NCBI RefSeq assembly: GCF_011765625.1
Contig: NZ_CP050313.1
Span: 2,538,501 to 2,602,500 of the forward strand
Direction: 5' to 3'
Source: Shewanella aestuarii
Lineage (GTDB): Bacteria > Pseudomonadota > Gammaproteobacteria > Enterobacterales > Shewanellaceae
Length of the DNA: 64,000 nucleotides
Shown: positions 1 through 9,620 of the stretch, one piece after another
How positions within the stretch are numbered: position 1 is the first letter of the stretch
Layout: each line of letters opens with the position of its first letter
The notes under the pieces: model-generated
What the model was told of the DNA's origin: nothing
Databases searched by the model: none
Seen by the model: the letters and a program-made list of their open reading frames with translations, nothing else
Translations under genes and position numbers: made by a program

Positions 1-1
1 G

Positions 2-1030
2 CAATCTGTTCAATTACTTAATCCAGCAACGACCAAGCAAATGCTTTCAACCTTAAACACCCATGATCCAAGAGTGGGTGGTATGTCATATGGTTTTATT
101 AACTATCCTTTCAAGGGCATAGACATCATTGGGCACGGAGGCGCCACAATGGTATTTAAGTCTCATTTTGGCTTGTCATTAGATCATAATTTGATGTTGT
201 TCTATTCGTTTAGTGGGCCTGGTGCGACAAGTATTTTCCATGCTTTGAAAGGTGAATTTTACGACTATTTCTTCCCTTCACAACAATTAGATACGTCAAC
301 TAAAACCAGTAATAATGATTTTGCAGAACGAGCGGCTAGTTTTGTTGGCAGTTATCAGCCCTGGCGATCGAGTTTTACAAAAATGGAAGCGTTAATGGCG
401 GCCTTAAAAGAAGTTAAGGTTGTTGCTATGCCTAATAATACCTTGCTTATCGGTGAGAAACGTTATGTTGAAGTAGACAACAATCTTTTTCGTGAAATTG
501 ATGGTGATTTACGTATCGCATTTCAGGCAGATGAAAATGGTGAAATTTCTGAGTTTCTAGATGAAACACTGCCAGTAACTCAAATGAGCAAAGTACCATT
601 TTACCGGTCGCTGTTGTTTTTTATCCTTATCATTTTGGTCTCAAGTCTTATTTTCATAGAGGTAATACTGCATCGAATTTATCAAGCGAAAAGCATTGGT
701 AACTTGTTCGTGACAGAGAAGAGAGCAATGAATACTTCACTTGTGATTGCTATTACCTTGTTTGCATTTGTGATTTGTGCGGTCGTTGGTGTTGTTACCG
801 CTCGTAACCTTGCCTATGAGATCCCTTGGTTAATTAAATTCGCGTTAACACTCCCTGTGGTGGCATTACTTGCAACGAGTTATTTGAGTTTCTTATTAAT
901 CAAACTTTGGCGCGATAAAGTAAACAAAGTCAAATATCCCGTGCGCTTAACTCTTATCACAGCGACTAGCTTAATCATGCTGGTGTTTTATAACTATTGG
1001 AATTTATTAGGGTTCAATTATTACAACTAA
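2..1030 (+). CDS. Membrane-anchored serine hydrolase (beta-lactamase/PBP4-like), 3' part
   Basis: The reading frame is open to the left edge, so the 5' end of the gene lies outside the window. The visible part begins with the end of a class C beta-lactamase-like domain: a GHGG sequence at the usual position of the third active-site motif, followed by a strand-rich stretch ending in a small insert domain. The last third has four hydrophobic segments (FYRSLLFFILIILV, SLVIAITLFAFVIC, a segment near WLIKFALTLPVV, and one near LTLITATSLIML), so the protein is anchored in the inner membrane with the catalytic domain probably periplasmic. The serine and SxxK motif are not visible. Beta-lactamase-fold esterases and D-aminopeptidases share this layout, so the substrate cannot be named. 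Confidence 0.75.
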   Translation, partial: QSVQLLNPATTKQMLSTLNTHDPRVGGMSYGFINYPFKGIDIIGHGGATMVFKSHFGLSLDHNLMLFYSFSGPGATSIFHALKGEFYDYFFPSQQLDTSTKTSNNDFAERAASFVGSYQPWRSSFTKMEALMAALKEVKVVAMPNNTLLIGEKRYVEVDNNLFREIDGDLRIAFQADENGEISEFLDETLPVTQMSKVPFYRSLLFFILIILVSSLIFIEVILHRIYQAKSIGNLFVTEKRAMNTSLVIAITLFAFVICAVVGVVTARNLAYEIPWLIKFALTLPVVALLATSYLSFLLIKLWRDKVNKVKYPVRLTLITATSLIMLVFYNYWNLLGFNYYN

Positions 1031-1054
1031 TATTGCTCTTTAAAATCAGAGTGA

Positions 1055-1386
1055 CCATTAATAAACAAGATAGGTGTCGAGTATGGCTTGATAGTTGAAT
1101 TAGATACGATAATTAGTACGATATTTGGCTCTCTTGCAGGTGCATTGTTTGCTCCTGAACTCATCGCAAAAGATCAAAATGGGCAGTCTTATGGACAGCA
1201 AATTATCTGCTGATGACACCCATTTTATCGACTTCTGACTCAGCTCCATCATTTGCTGAAGCCCAAAGTATTGCGGCACCTAAATTAAAATCGATTGCTG
1301 TTGTGTCAACTTTACTTTCTAAGGCAATACTTGGGGAAATTCTTGGTCCACTAACACTTGAATACCAAACGACACCTTGCAAATAA
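1055..1386 (+). pseudogene. Probable gene relic in two reading frames
   Basis: Two coding-like stretches lie end to end in different frames. The first runs open from a stop at 1052 to a TGA at 1211-1213, has no start codon, and contains a small-residue hydrophobic run (GSLAGALFAPEL). The second starts with an ATG that overlaps that TGA and continues to a TAA at 1384, giving 57 residues with a second hydrophobic run. I do not recognise the family. The composition looks like membrane-protein code broken by a shift near 1212, but a chance open stretch is possible. Confidence 0.25.
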
Positions 1387-1551
1387 AATCGATTAAAATA
1401 AATGACTTACATGTATAAATATTTATCTTACTCTTCACATTTGTTCATTTATTCCTAGCATCAAATACATTTTTCAAGAAAGAAAATTAATGTGTCGAAG
1501 AATGGCATTTATTCACAGAAAAACCATAACTATAAAAATGAGAGCAATTAA

Positions 1552-2568
1552 ATGTATATTCCAGAAGCAAAACAACTACATGACAAATCCATCATTATCG
1601 ATGGCACCTGCCCTCTTCTACAAGATACTCATTACATAGATTGGTACATCGAAGGCGGTGTGACTATTGTCACTCCCACAGTAGGAGGACCAGTCCCAAC
1701 ACAGCTGACTTTTAACTATATAGCGCTTTTATTGGACTTAATCCGTTCTCGCGATGATCTCGTGTTAATTGAGAGCGCGCAAGATGTCTATGATGCGAAA
1801 ACTCAAGGTAAAACAGGGGTAGTGTTCCATTTTCAAGGAACAGATCCTATTGGTGACAACCTAAACAATGTCAATCTTTTTCATAAACTTGGCGTTAAGA
1901 TTATGCAGCTTACCTACAATGTCGACAATTTAGTAGGCTCAGGCGCACAAGTGGATGAAGACAAAGGACTAACCGATTTTGGCAGACAGTTTATTGAACG
2001 TTGTAACCATGTGGGTGTTATTGTTGATTGTTCCCATACAGGGGTAAAAACAACTCTAGAAGCCATTAAGGCATCAAAGCAACCGGTTATTTGCTCTCAC
2101 TCAAATCCCAAGCAAGTGTTTAAAACCCAAAGTGACAGAAACATTAACGACGAGCAAATCAAAGCCATAGCCAACTCTGGCGGTGTAGTTGGTGTAGCCG
2201 GCTTCCCAGGATTTATCTCTTCTTCAAGCAACCCATCTATGGATCAATTTCTTCAACACGTTGACCACCTAGTCAATATTGGCGGCATTGATCACGTTTC
2301 CCTAGGCATTGATTACTATACAGGTCAACACCCTGTTGCAAACCAAGAAGAGGCAATTAAGATCTTCGATGAGTGTGTGGCTGCCGGTGTCTGGACTGGA
2401 CCGGACTATCCAAGACCGCCACATATCTATCCAGAAGGAATTGAAACCCCAAAAACTATGCCTCGACTCACCGAAGCTTTACTTGGGAGAGGATACAGTG
2501 AACAAGACACCCAGAAAATCTTAGGATTAAATCTGTTGCGTGTTTATAAAGATGTTTGGGGACGATAA
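1552..2568 (+). CDS. Peptidase M19 (membrane/renal dipeptidase) family protein
   Basis: This 338-residue protein has the TIM-barrel pattern of the M19 dipeptidase family. The C-terminal metal-site motifs are present: DCSH (His162), CSHSN (His183) and the LGIDYY aspartate (Asp254), and the end has the usual NLLRV helix. The N-terminal HxD pair that normally follows DG is replaced by DGTCP (residues 17-21), and the bridging glutamate is replaced by glutamine (FHFQG, Gln95). Half of the canonical binuclear site is therefore gone, so dipeptidase activity should not be assumed; related proteins may hydrolyse other amides or lactones. The start is supported by a GAGAG stretch just upstream. It is the first gene of a catabolic cluster and is 53 bp ahead of the cyclodeaminase-family gene. 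Confidence 0.8.
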   Translation: MYIPEAKQLHDKSIIIDGTCPLLQDTHYIDWYIEGGVTIVTPTVGGPVPTQLTFNYIALLLDLIRSRDDLVLIESAQDVYDAKTQGKTGVVFHFQGTDPIGDNLNNVNLFHKLGVKIMQLTYNVDNLVGSGAQVDEDKGLTDFGRQFIERCNHVGVIVDCSHTGVKTTLEAIKASKQPVICSHSNPKQVFKTQSDRNINDEQIKAIANSGGVVGVAGFPGFISSSSNPSMDQFLQHVDHLVNIGGIDHVSLGIDYYTGQHPVANQEEAIKIFDECVAAGVWTGPDYPRPPHIYPEGIETPKTMPRLTEALLGRGYSEQDTQKILGLNLLRVYKDVWGR

Positions 2569-2621
2569 ACCACATAACACGCTGATTTCAATTCATTTAG
2601 CTATTAAGAAAAAGGGATAAA

Positions 2622-3581
2622 ATGTCTTTATTGCATATAGATGCCACACATGTCAGGAAACTGTTACCCGCTAAAGACTGTATCCAAGCAGTACGAGAAG
2701 CCATGATTGCCTTTTCAAAAAATAATGTGCATGTGCCTCTACGTAACTCTGTCCCCATTGAGGAAGGCAAGTCTCTGCTGATAATGCCCGGAGCCTGTAA
2801 AGAACTCGGTTTTTATGGGGTGAAGTTAATTAGCCTGCACACTGAAAATAACCACAAAGGCCTACCCACCATTCAAGGCTCAATCATTTTGTTTGATTAC
2901 GAGACGGGTGAACCTAAAGCAATGATCGACGGCTCCTCAGTTACGGGGCTGCGAACCGCTGCGGCGTCTGCACTTGCCACTCAGTTGCTTGCAAGACCGG
3001 ATGCGAAAACCTTAGGAATATTTGGTGCGGGCTTACAAGCCGAAACCCATATTGATGCCATTGCAGCAATCCGTCCGATTGAACGTGTCCTCATATGGGC
3101 TCGTAATTATGAGGCTGCGATCATTTTTGCTGAGCAGCAATCAAAACGGACGGGGTTGTCTGTGCAAGCTGTGACCGAACCAGAACACGCTGCCAATACC
3201 GATATTATCTGCACTGTCACTGCCGCATCTGAGCCTATTTTAAAAGGTGAATGGATAAAGCCTGGAGCGCACATCAATCTTGTTGGCTCCCATAGCCTAT
3301 CTGCTAGAGAAGCTGATACAGATTTGATTGTTAATGCGAGTGTCTATGTAGACTCAATTGCATCAACCATCGCAGAAGCTGGCGACATTATAACGCCGGT
3401 TCAGGAAGGTGCTATCGATATGGATCATATTGTTGGCGAGATTGGCCTAGTCGCGGCAAATAATCTAGCAGCAAGATTAAACGACAAACAAATCACTTTG
3501 TATAAATCATTAGGGATAACCGCACAGGATTTATTTGCTGCGGTGTTTATTTATCGTCGTTTTTTAAGCCTGAACCGTTAA
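2622..3581 (+). CDS. Ornithine cyclodeaminase/mu-crystallin family protein
   Basis: The 319-residue protein matches the ornithine cyclodeaminase (OCD)/mu-crystallin family over its full usual length. Visible hallmarks are the substrate lysine in GVKLIS (Lys68), the DGSSVTGLRTAAAS segment around Arg111-Thr112, and the Rossmann motif GAGLQA (135-140) for NAD(H) binding. Members include ornithine cyclodeaminase, alanine dehydrogenase and ketimine reductases, so the substrate is probably an amino acid or imine but is not fixed by the sequence. An AAAGGG Shine-Dalgarno sequence precedes the ATG. It sits between a dipeptidase-like gene and an MlrC-like gene, which fits breakdown of a modified amino acid or small peptide. 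Confidence 0.85.
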   Translation: MSLLHIDATHVRKLLPAKDCIQAVREAMIAFSKNNVHVPLRNSVPIEEGKSLLIMPGACKELGFYGVKLISLHTENNHKGLPTIQGSIILFDYETGEPKAMIDGSSVTGLRTAAASALATQLLARPDAKTLGIFGAGLQAETHIDAIAAIRPIERVLIWARNYEAAIIFAEQQSKRTGLSVQAVTEPEHAANTDIICTVTAASEPILKGEWIKPGAHINLVGSHSLSAREADTDLIVNASVYVDSIASTIAEAGDIITPVQEGAIDMDHIVGEIGLVAANNLAARLNDKQITLYKSLGITAQDLFAAVFIYRRFLSLNR

Positions 3582-3710
3582 TGATGAATCGCATTGTGCG
3601 AGGTTCTATTACACAGGGTGAAAATGTAATTCATTTTACAGTCTAATTTTTCTATTAGTTCTATATTGAAACAGCAATTATAAATTATAAATATAAAAGG
3701 TGTAACATTA

Positions 3711-5260
3711 ATGACTACAACAAAAAGAATTAGAGTTGCAATTGGTGGCTTATTTCACGAAACCAATACCTATGCAACCGAATTAACCGGCCCAACGACC
3801 TTAGATGATTTAGTAGTCTATCGCAAAGAAGATATGATGAAATTAAAAGGTACAGCAATGGGTGGCCCTATTGAGGAATGCATAGAAAATGGTTGGGAGA
3901 TAGTCCCCACTGTTTTTAGGCATGTTAGTAATACCTTTGGTATGGTAACTGATGAAGCATTCGCATCAGTTAAGGACGAAATTCTTTCGATTCTTGCAGA
4001 AGAAGAACCCATCGATATTTTTTATTTAATGATCCACGGTGCTGGAGTGGTGCTAAATACGCCAGATCTTGAAGGTGAGCTCGCTAGATCTATTCGTGAA
4101 GCTATTGGGCCAAATGCCAAAATTGTTTCCTCAACAGATCTTCATGGAAAAGTAACCGACCTTATTGCAAAAGAGTATGATTTATATACAACATGTAAAG
4201 AATACGCTCATGTAGATTTAAACCCATGCGCCAAAGAAGCTTTAAAACATGGCGTACAAATCTTTTTAGGTCAAATAACACCTGTTTTTCGCTATAAGAA
4301 AATTCCTATTTTATTACCCCCAACAACTACCATGATTGAAGGGGATTTGGCGCACAAATAAAAGAAAAATGTATTCAATATGAATTAAATGACGAAATAC
4401 TTAACTGCTCTGTTATGCACGGATTTCCGTATCAAGACACAGAGTATTGTGGCATGTATGTTTTAGTTACCACCAATAATAATCATGAGTTAGCGGAAAC
4501 TGTAAGTGAAGAACTTGCTCAATGGATTTGGGACAACCGTGAGCAAAGCTTGAAACTTCCGCCTTCAGTTAAAGAAACAGTAGCTGAAGTTTTCGAAAAA
4601 CTTGATAAACGAGGTTATTACGAATCACTAACTCTTGAACAAAGAGCAAACCATAAACCAATGATTATTGCAGATATTGGCGATAATCCTGGTGGTGGTT
4701 GCACTGGAGATACGACTCACCTTTTACGGGAGCTTATGCTTCAAAAAGAATGCAAAATTGCCTTCTTTAATATTCGTGATGAAGAAACCGTTAATCAAGC
4801 CATTGCATCAGGTGTGGGAACAACAATCGACGTTAAACTAGGTGCTAAGTTTGATAAAGAGCGTGGTGGAGATCCTATTGTTTGTAAAGCCTACGTCAAA
4901 TCTATTTCAGATGGCATAGAAACTATCCGAGGCCCGATGGCACACGGTATCACATTTAATTTAGGGCCTTCAGTTAGGCTTGTAATAGGCAAAATAGATG
5001 TGATTGTGCAAAAAGGTCTAGCACAAGCATTAGACGATGTAACAGGTCGAGCTCATGGGGTTATCATTGAAGAATATGACATTGTTTGTGTGAAATCATC
5101 CGCACATTTTCGAGCGTTTTATAAAGAAGTCAGTGATGATTTGTTTATGGCAGATTCGCCAGGGTTAACAACAGCCGACGTGTGTGTGTTTGAGCATAAA
5201 AACCTGCTGCATCCAGTCTTTCCAATGCACGATAATGCAAGTTACCCAATTAGCTCCTAG
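3711..5260 (+). pseudogene. M81 family (MlrC-like) metallopeptidase, frameshifted
   Basis: Two adjacent reading frames together make one M81/MlrC-like protein of about 516 residues, a normal length for the family. The N-terminal part (3711-4361) has IGGLFHETNTY, a HGAG motif and SSTDLHG, typical of the M81 metal-binding domain. The C-terminal part, in frame from about 4346, has MHGFPYQDTEYC, DIGDNPGGGCTGD and the KSSAHFRAFY segment of the MlrC C-terminal domain. The break falls at the G run 4341-4344; adding one G gives a smooth EGGFGAQIKEKC junction. Either the gene is recently inactivated or one base is missing from the sequence. The family name comes from microcystin degradation, but most members have other, unknown substrates. 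It shares the strand of its upstream neighbours and ends at a strong terminator. Confidence 0.85.
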
Positions 5261-5272
5261 CGAATATGAGGA

Positions 5273-5308
5273 CCCCGAGACTTCGCTTCGCGATGTTCTC
5301 GGGGTTTT
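5273..5308 (+). terminator. Rho-independent terminator after the M81 gene
   Basis: An 8-bp perfect stem, CCCCGAGA with TCTCGGGG, is followed directly by TTTTA. It lies 12 bases after the M81 stop codon and before the convergent SDR gene, so it closes the dipeptidase-cyclodeaminase-M81 transcription unit. Confidence 0.85.
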
Positions 5309-5391
5309 ATCTGTAATATTAATTGATTTTAATGTGTTGATAATCGAGAACCGATTCTGATCGGTCGATAATGAAAAAGGGTTATAAAAAA

Positions 5392-6162
5392 TTAACCAAT
5401 CAAATAACCACCGTCGACATTAATAGCAGTACCCGTGGTATAACTTGAGGCATCTGATGCCAAATATAAAACTGTGCTGGCCATTTCATCGGGTTGTGCA
5501 ATACGTTTCATTGGGACATGTTTTAACAAATCTTCTAGAATCGATGGATTATCGACTAAAGCCGAAGCAAATTTCGTCTCAGTACCACCAGGTAATAATG
5601 CATTAACTCGGATGTTAAATTGGGCACATTCTTTAGCAAACGCTTTTGTCATTGAAATAACCGCTGCTTTTGAAATGGAATATATACCTTGCAAATCACC
5701 TGGTATCACCCCATTAACGGAAGCAACGTTAACGATAGAGCCTCCCCCGCTGGTTTTCATTAATTTAGCCCCTAGACTAGACATAAAGAAGTAACCACGA
5801 ATGTTGACGTCTATCGTTTTTTGAAATGCGATCAAGTCAGTATCTAGAATATGGCCAAAATAAGGATTAGCCGCAGCATTATTAACTAAAATATCAAGCT
5901 TGCCATGTTGCTCTGCAATTGCTTCAAAAAGAGTCTCAATTTGGTCCATGTCACCGACATGACACGCCATAGCTTGCGCGCTTCCACCAGCTTTGATTAT
6001 TTCATCGACTACTAATTGGCAACCTTCAACCTTTCTGCTGGTTACAATGACATGTGCTCCATAATGCGCAAATGTTTTTGCTATACTTTCACCAATGCCT
6101 CGACTTGCACCAGTCACTAATGCAACTTTTCCTGATAAATCAAACAAATTCTTATTATTCAT
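5392..6162 (-). CDS. Short-chain dehydrogenase/reductase (SDR)
   Basis: A full-length classical SDR of 256 residues. It has the cofactor motif TGASRGIG (17-24), NNAA at 94-97, Asn120, the catalytic Ser148 and the YSISK motif with Tyr161 and Lys165, plus the C-terminal NVDGGY. TSRK after the second strand (41-44), with a basic residue and no acidic one, suggests NADP(H) rather than NAD(H), though this is only an inference. It probably oxidises a secondary alcohol or reduces a ketone in the catabolic pathway encoded around it. The start follows an AAAAGG Shine-Dalgarno. It is transcribed toward the M81 gene and away from the dioxygenase. Confidence 0.9.
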   Translation of the reverse strand: MNNKNLFDLSGKVALVTGASRGIGESIAKTFAHYGAHVIVTSRKVEGCQLVVDEIIKAGGSAQAMACHVGDMDQIETLFEAIAEQHGKLDILVNNAAANPYFGHILDTDLIAFQKTIDVNIRGYFFMSSLGAKLMKTSGGGSIVNVASVNGVIPGDLQGIYSISKAAVISMTKAFAKECAQFNIRVNALLPGGTETKFASALVDNPSILEDLLKHVPMKRIAQPDEMASTVLYLASDASSYTTGTAINVDGGYLIG

Positions 6163-6534
6163 TAAATGACCTTTTACACAGACTAATACTTTTGAATAGC
6201 ATCTTAATTTATTTAGATGTTTCCCCGTCTGTGCCTGCTAGTTCTAAATGGCGGTAATTGATAATATATCCAGCTTGAATTAATTTAAAAATCACGTTGC
6301 CATTAGTATTTATATTGATAATTTGCAACGTTTGCTGATTATTAAATTCCAATATTATTCCTGTATGACTTAAAGCCCTTCTGTGGAGTAAACACTAAAA
6401 TTTCTTTTAATGATGTAATCTTGTTTACATTTACTAAAGATTTGTCAGTTTTAACTTAATGACTCAGTTCTTGTAGGAGTTCGACGGTAGAAGTAACGTC
6501 CTGAAAACCACAACCTGCATGATTAATCTATCGA

Positions 6535-6597
6535 AAATTACTGAACACTTAAGCATGGGGGAAATTACTGAACACTTAAGCATGGGGGAAATTACTG
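6535..6597. repeat. 27-bp tandem direct repeat, 2.3 copies
   Basis: Two identical 27-base units (6535-6561 and 6562-6588) are followed by the first nine bases of a third. Each unit contains ACTGAACACTTAAGC and ends in GGGGG. On the other strand the units read TGTTCAGTAATTT, which resembles the repeated end sequences of some insertion elements, but no transposase is nearby. Confidence 0.85.
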
Positions 6598-7018
6598 CCA
6601 TTTAAAGCACGCTTGCACAACAATAACCTAAAGTACTGATTTACACCAAAATAAAGCATATTAACAATAAATGGCATTAGGCTAAATCAGTCTCAAATTT
6701 TAATACGCACACTCACTACAATCAATCAAAGCACGGACTTACTCGCTCATCCTGTAACAAATAATTTACAACCTGCTTCACTAAGAAACTGACAACTTAG
6801 TTTTCAGCATACTGGGTAAATAGTTTTAAATCTCAAAGATAATAAGGACTTTCATATAAATAAATGAGAGTCCTTAACCTGTAAAAATAACGAATGTTAT
6901 TTATAAATGAGTATGAAAAAACAGAACAGACTTAATTAAATTACTCTGTTGACCAAGTTAATCCCTTTCGATAGAGTAATTCTGATGTTGCTTGGATTTA
7001 AAAACGTAAAGCTAAAAA

Positions 7019-7040
7019 AATAATCATAATAATCATTACG
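7019..7040 (+). promoter_or_regulatory. Possible Fur-box-like operator before the dioxygenase
   Basis: The stretch AATAATCATAATAATCATTA is built of NATAAT-type hexamers similar to those in Fur boxes, and ends 15 bases before the ATG. Iron control of a non-haem iron dioxygenase would be sensible, but the region is AT-rich and such matches arise easily by chance. Confidence 0.25.
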
Positions 7041-7055
7041 AATTGGATAAAAATT

Positions 7056-7937
7056 ATGACTCAAGAGACACTTCAATCATTTTCACTAAAACCATTACCT
7101 AAGTCATTTGGTGCCGTTATTACCGATATAAAGCTCAGTGAGATAAACGATAAAGCATTCGATGAACTCTATCAGGCTTGGCTAACATACGGCCTTTTGA
7201 TATTTCCTGCACAACACCTAACAGATCAACAACAAATCCAATTTGCAAGTCGTTTTGGTGATTTGGTCGAGGGACTTGAAGCGATTGAGATTAGTAACGT
7301 TTTGCCAGATGGTCGTTTAAGAGACGCACCAGATGATGACATGATGAAAGTGATCCGCGGCAATATGCACTGGCATCAAGATAGTACCTACATGCCAGTT
7401 CAAGCTAAAGGCGCCGTTTTTAGTGCCAAAGTCGTTCCTCAAGCACAAGGAGATACGGCTTTTGCTGATATGCGCGACGCATGGGATGCTCTTGATGAAA
7501 AAATGCAAAATAAAATACAAGACCTCTGCGCTTACCACTCTCTAGCTCATAGTCAACGTGAGCTTGGTGAAGAAACAAAAAGTGATAACAGTGAATATAT
7601 TGGTTATGGACTTGATGTTAAAGACATTCCGCTAAGACCTCTTGTTAAAATACATCCTGAAACAGGGAGAAAATCCCTTGCTGTTGGCCGACATGCCTAC
7701 GGCATTCCAGGAATGTCACCTGAAGATTCAGCAAACCTAATACAAGAATTAATTGATTTTGCGGTCAACGATGAAAACCGATTCTACCAACATCGATGGC
7801 AACAAGGTGATGTTGTAATGTGGGATAACCGTTGTTTACTTCACAGAGCCTGTGCATGGGATTATTCAGAACCTAGGGTTATGCTTCACTCTCGAATTGC
7901 TGGCGATCCTATAACGGAAAAAGATATCTCAAAATAA
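7056..7937 (+). CDS. TauD/TfdA family Fe(II)/2-oxoglutarate dioxygenase
   Basis: The 293-residue protein matches the TauD/TfdA family in full. The iron ligands are the HQD pair (His107, Asp109) and the distal His263 in LLHRA; Arg274 in SEPR is placed to bind 2-oxoglutarate. The enzyme would hydroxylate a small acid substrate at the expense of 2-oxoglutarate and oxygen, often leading to cleavage of a C-S, C-O or C-N bond. The substrate is unknown: the family includes taurine, 2,4-D and carnitine/betaine-type oxygenases. It stands alone on the plus strand between two long non-coding gaps but lies inside the catabolic island. Confidence 0.9.
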   Translation: MTQETLQSFSLKPLPKSFGAVITDIKLSEINDKAFDELYQAWLTYGLLIFPAQHLTDQQQIQFASRFGDLVEGLEAIEISNVLPDGRLRDAPDDDMMKVIRGNMHWHQDSTYMPVQAKGAVFSAKVVPQAQGDTAFADMRDAWDALDEKMQNKIQDLCAYHSLAHSQRELGEETKSDNSEYIGYGLDVKDIPLRPLVKIHPETGRKSLAVGRHAYGIPGMSPEDSANLIQELIDFAVNDENRFYQHRWQQGDVVMWDNRCLLHRACAWDYSEPRVMLHSRIAGDPITEKDISK

Positions 7938-7978
7938 ATCTCCGTCTAGTTTCTAGTCAAGTCCTTGACTAAGTCCCC

Positions 7979-8030
7979 CTCCCTTGGAAACCCTATTAAA
8001 TCCAATTAGTAGGCAAGTTTCTAAAGGGAG
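7979..8030. repeat. Imperfect inverted repeat in the 338-base gap 7938-8275
   Basis: CTCCCTTGGAAAC (7979-7991) pairs with GTTTCTAAAGGGAG (8017-8030) around a 25-base loop. It may act as a terminator for the dioxygenase gene, though no clear T run follows. The rest of the gap 7938-8275 holds no gene; it must contain the promoter for the next gene. Confidence 0.4.
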
Positions 8031-8275
8031 AGGTTTCAACTGAAAAACAACTAACTCACGCTTTTGTACTTTACTGCCAATCAAATCTACAGCCGTTAAT
8101 ATGTCAGCGGTAAACGTTCAACCTCTGTTTCTCATCTCGCATGTAAGCACATAAAACAAATAAAAATCAACAAGATGAACAAACTTTGCAACAATGTAAA
8201 TTACATAACATTCATTCAACATCTTTAGCCTTATGATGAACTCTATAGGGAACATCAAATAATAGAGATAATAAA

Positions 8276-9477
8276 ATGAAAATAACTGATATCAAAACGT
8301 GGGCAGTAGCCACTCCTCCCCACATAAAGGTGGCACATACTGGATATTCGTTAAATTGACAACTGATGATGGCATATCAGGTTATGGTGAAGTTTATGGT
8401 GTGCCATTTTCGCCAAATCTAGTCTGTAGAATGGTTGAAAATGTTTTTGAAACTTATGTTGTAGGACGCAGTCCATTTGATATAGAAAGTATTTGGCGTA
8501 CGGTTTTTTCATCTGCTTTTACTCAACGACCTGATGTCAGTATTGGTGGAGTGCTATCAGGTATCGAAATCGCCTGTTGGGATATTATTGGTAAAGCGAC
8601 TAATCAACCCATTCATAATTTACTGGGTGGCAAAGTACACGAAAGACTTCGGGCATATACCTACTTATATCCAGCTAAAGATCCCCAAGAATTAAGTGCG
8701 AAAGACTTTCATGGTGACAAAAATGCAGCAGCCGATAGGGTCAAACAATATATGAATATGGGATTTACAGCTGTAGGTTTTGATCCCGTCATGCCAATGG
8801 GCTCTTTCGATCCTCGCCATATTTCAATGGAAGTATTAGATGGCGCAGAAAAAATGATGAAAGATATCCGAGATGTAGTGGGCAATAAATGCGATTTATT
8901 AATTAAAACACATGGACAAATGACCAGTTCTAGCGCAATTAGACTAGCACGACGGTTAGAGAAATATGACCCATTTTGGTTTGAGGAGCCTGTGCCACCA
9001 GGTAATGTGAAAGAAATGGCTCGGGTAGCAAAAGCAACCAGCATCCCTATTGCTGCAGGTGAAAGACTGGTGAGTAAATATGAAATAGCGCCATTGTTAG
9101 AGGCCCAAGGAGCGCAAATACTTCAGCCGGCATTAGGACGAGTAGGCGGCATATTAGAGGCAAAAAAAATAGCAGGCATGGCTGAAGCCCATTATGCTCA
9201 CTTTTCTCCACATCTTTTTGCAGGGCCAATAGAGTTAGCAGCAAATATTCAGTTATCAGCCTCGTTGCCTAACTTCTTAATCTTGGAATGTATTGAAAAG
9301 TGTGATGGATTTTTTGGTTCACTGCTCAACAAACCTATTCAATTTGAAGAGGGTCATGTGATTGTGCCAACCGAACCAGGATTAGGTTATGAGCTCAATG
9401 AAGAGATGCTTGATGCTAACCCAGTATCAAAAGAACTCGATGTACCATTTCCGCCCATGGCTACCACACCATTGTAA
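8276..9477 (+). pseudogene. Mandelate racemase/muconate lactonizing-type enolase-superfamily protein, frameshifted near N-terminus
   Basis: The natural start is the ATG at 8276 (MKITDIKTWAVATPP), which matches the family N-terminus, but the frame is broken at the C run 8318-8321. Restoring one C joins it as ATPPPHKGGTYW to the remaining reading frame, which runs to 9477 and gives about 400 residues. The downstream part has the enolase-superfamily capping domain and barrel, with THGQ, WFEEP, AAGERL, GGILEAKKIA and FSPH motifs at the metal and acid/base positions. The nearest functional relatives are galactonate- or galactarate-type sugar-acid dehydratases and cycloisomerases. A GTG at 8299 could start a shortened protein but would lose the first strand. 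Either one base is missing in the sequence or the gene is recently broken. Confidence 0.8.
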
Positions 9478-9620
9478 TGTTTAAATGACAAGGTATCGGA
9501 GGTTTCACCGATGCTTTGTCATCATCTGTGGGAATATAGGCCTACAAAATGCGATGTTAATGGGCTTGAATAAATAATAAAAACAATAAATAAAAACAAT
9601 AAATAGAACCAGGGAAAATC

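Larger units (their letters stand above)
6163..7055. other. Long intergenic region between divergent SDR and dioxygenase genes
   Basis: This 893-base AT-rich stretch holds no convincing gene on either strand. It contains a 27-bp tandem repeat (6535-6597), and its right end must hold the promoter of the dioxygenase gene, with an AT-rich palindrome-like site just before the start. Its length and broken-up composition suggest deleted or decayed sequence, possibly an old insertion. Confidence 0.5.

Noticed and set aside
3711..5260. Microcystin degradation by the MlrC-like gene
   Set aside because: The M81 family is broad, mlrA, mlrB and mlrD are absent, and the name does not imply the substrate.
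8299..8301. GTG at 8299 as the true start of the first enolase
   Set aside because: It would drop the conserved MKITDIKTWAVATPP strand, which is encoded just upstream in another frame.
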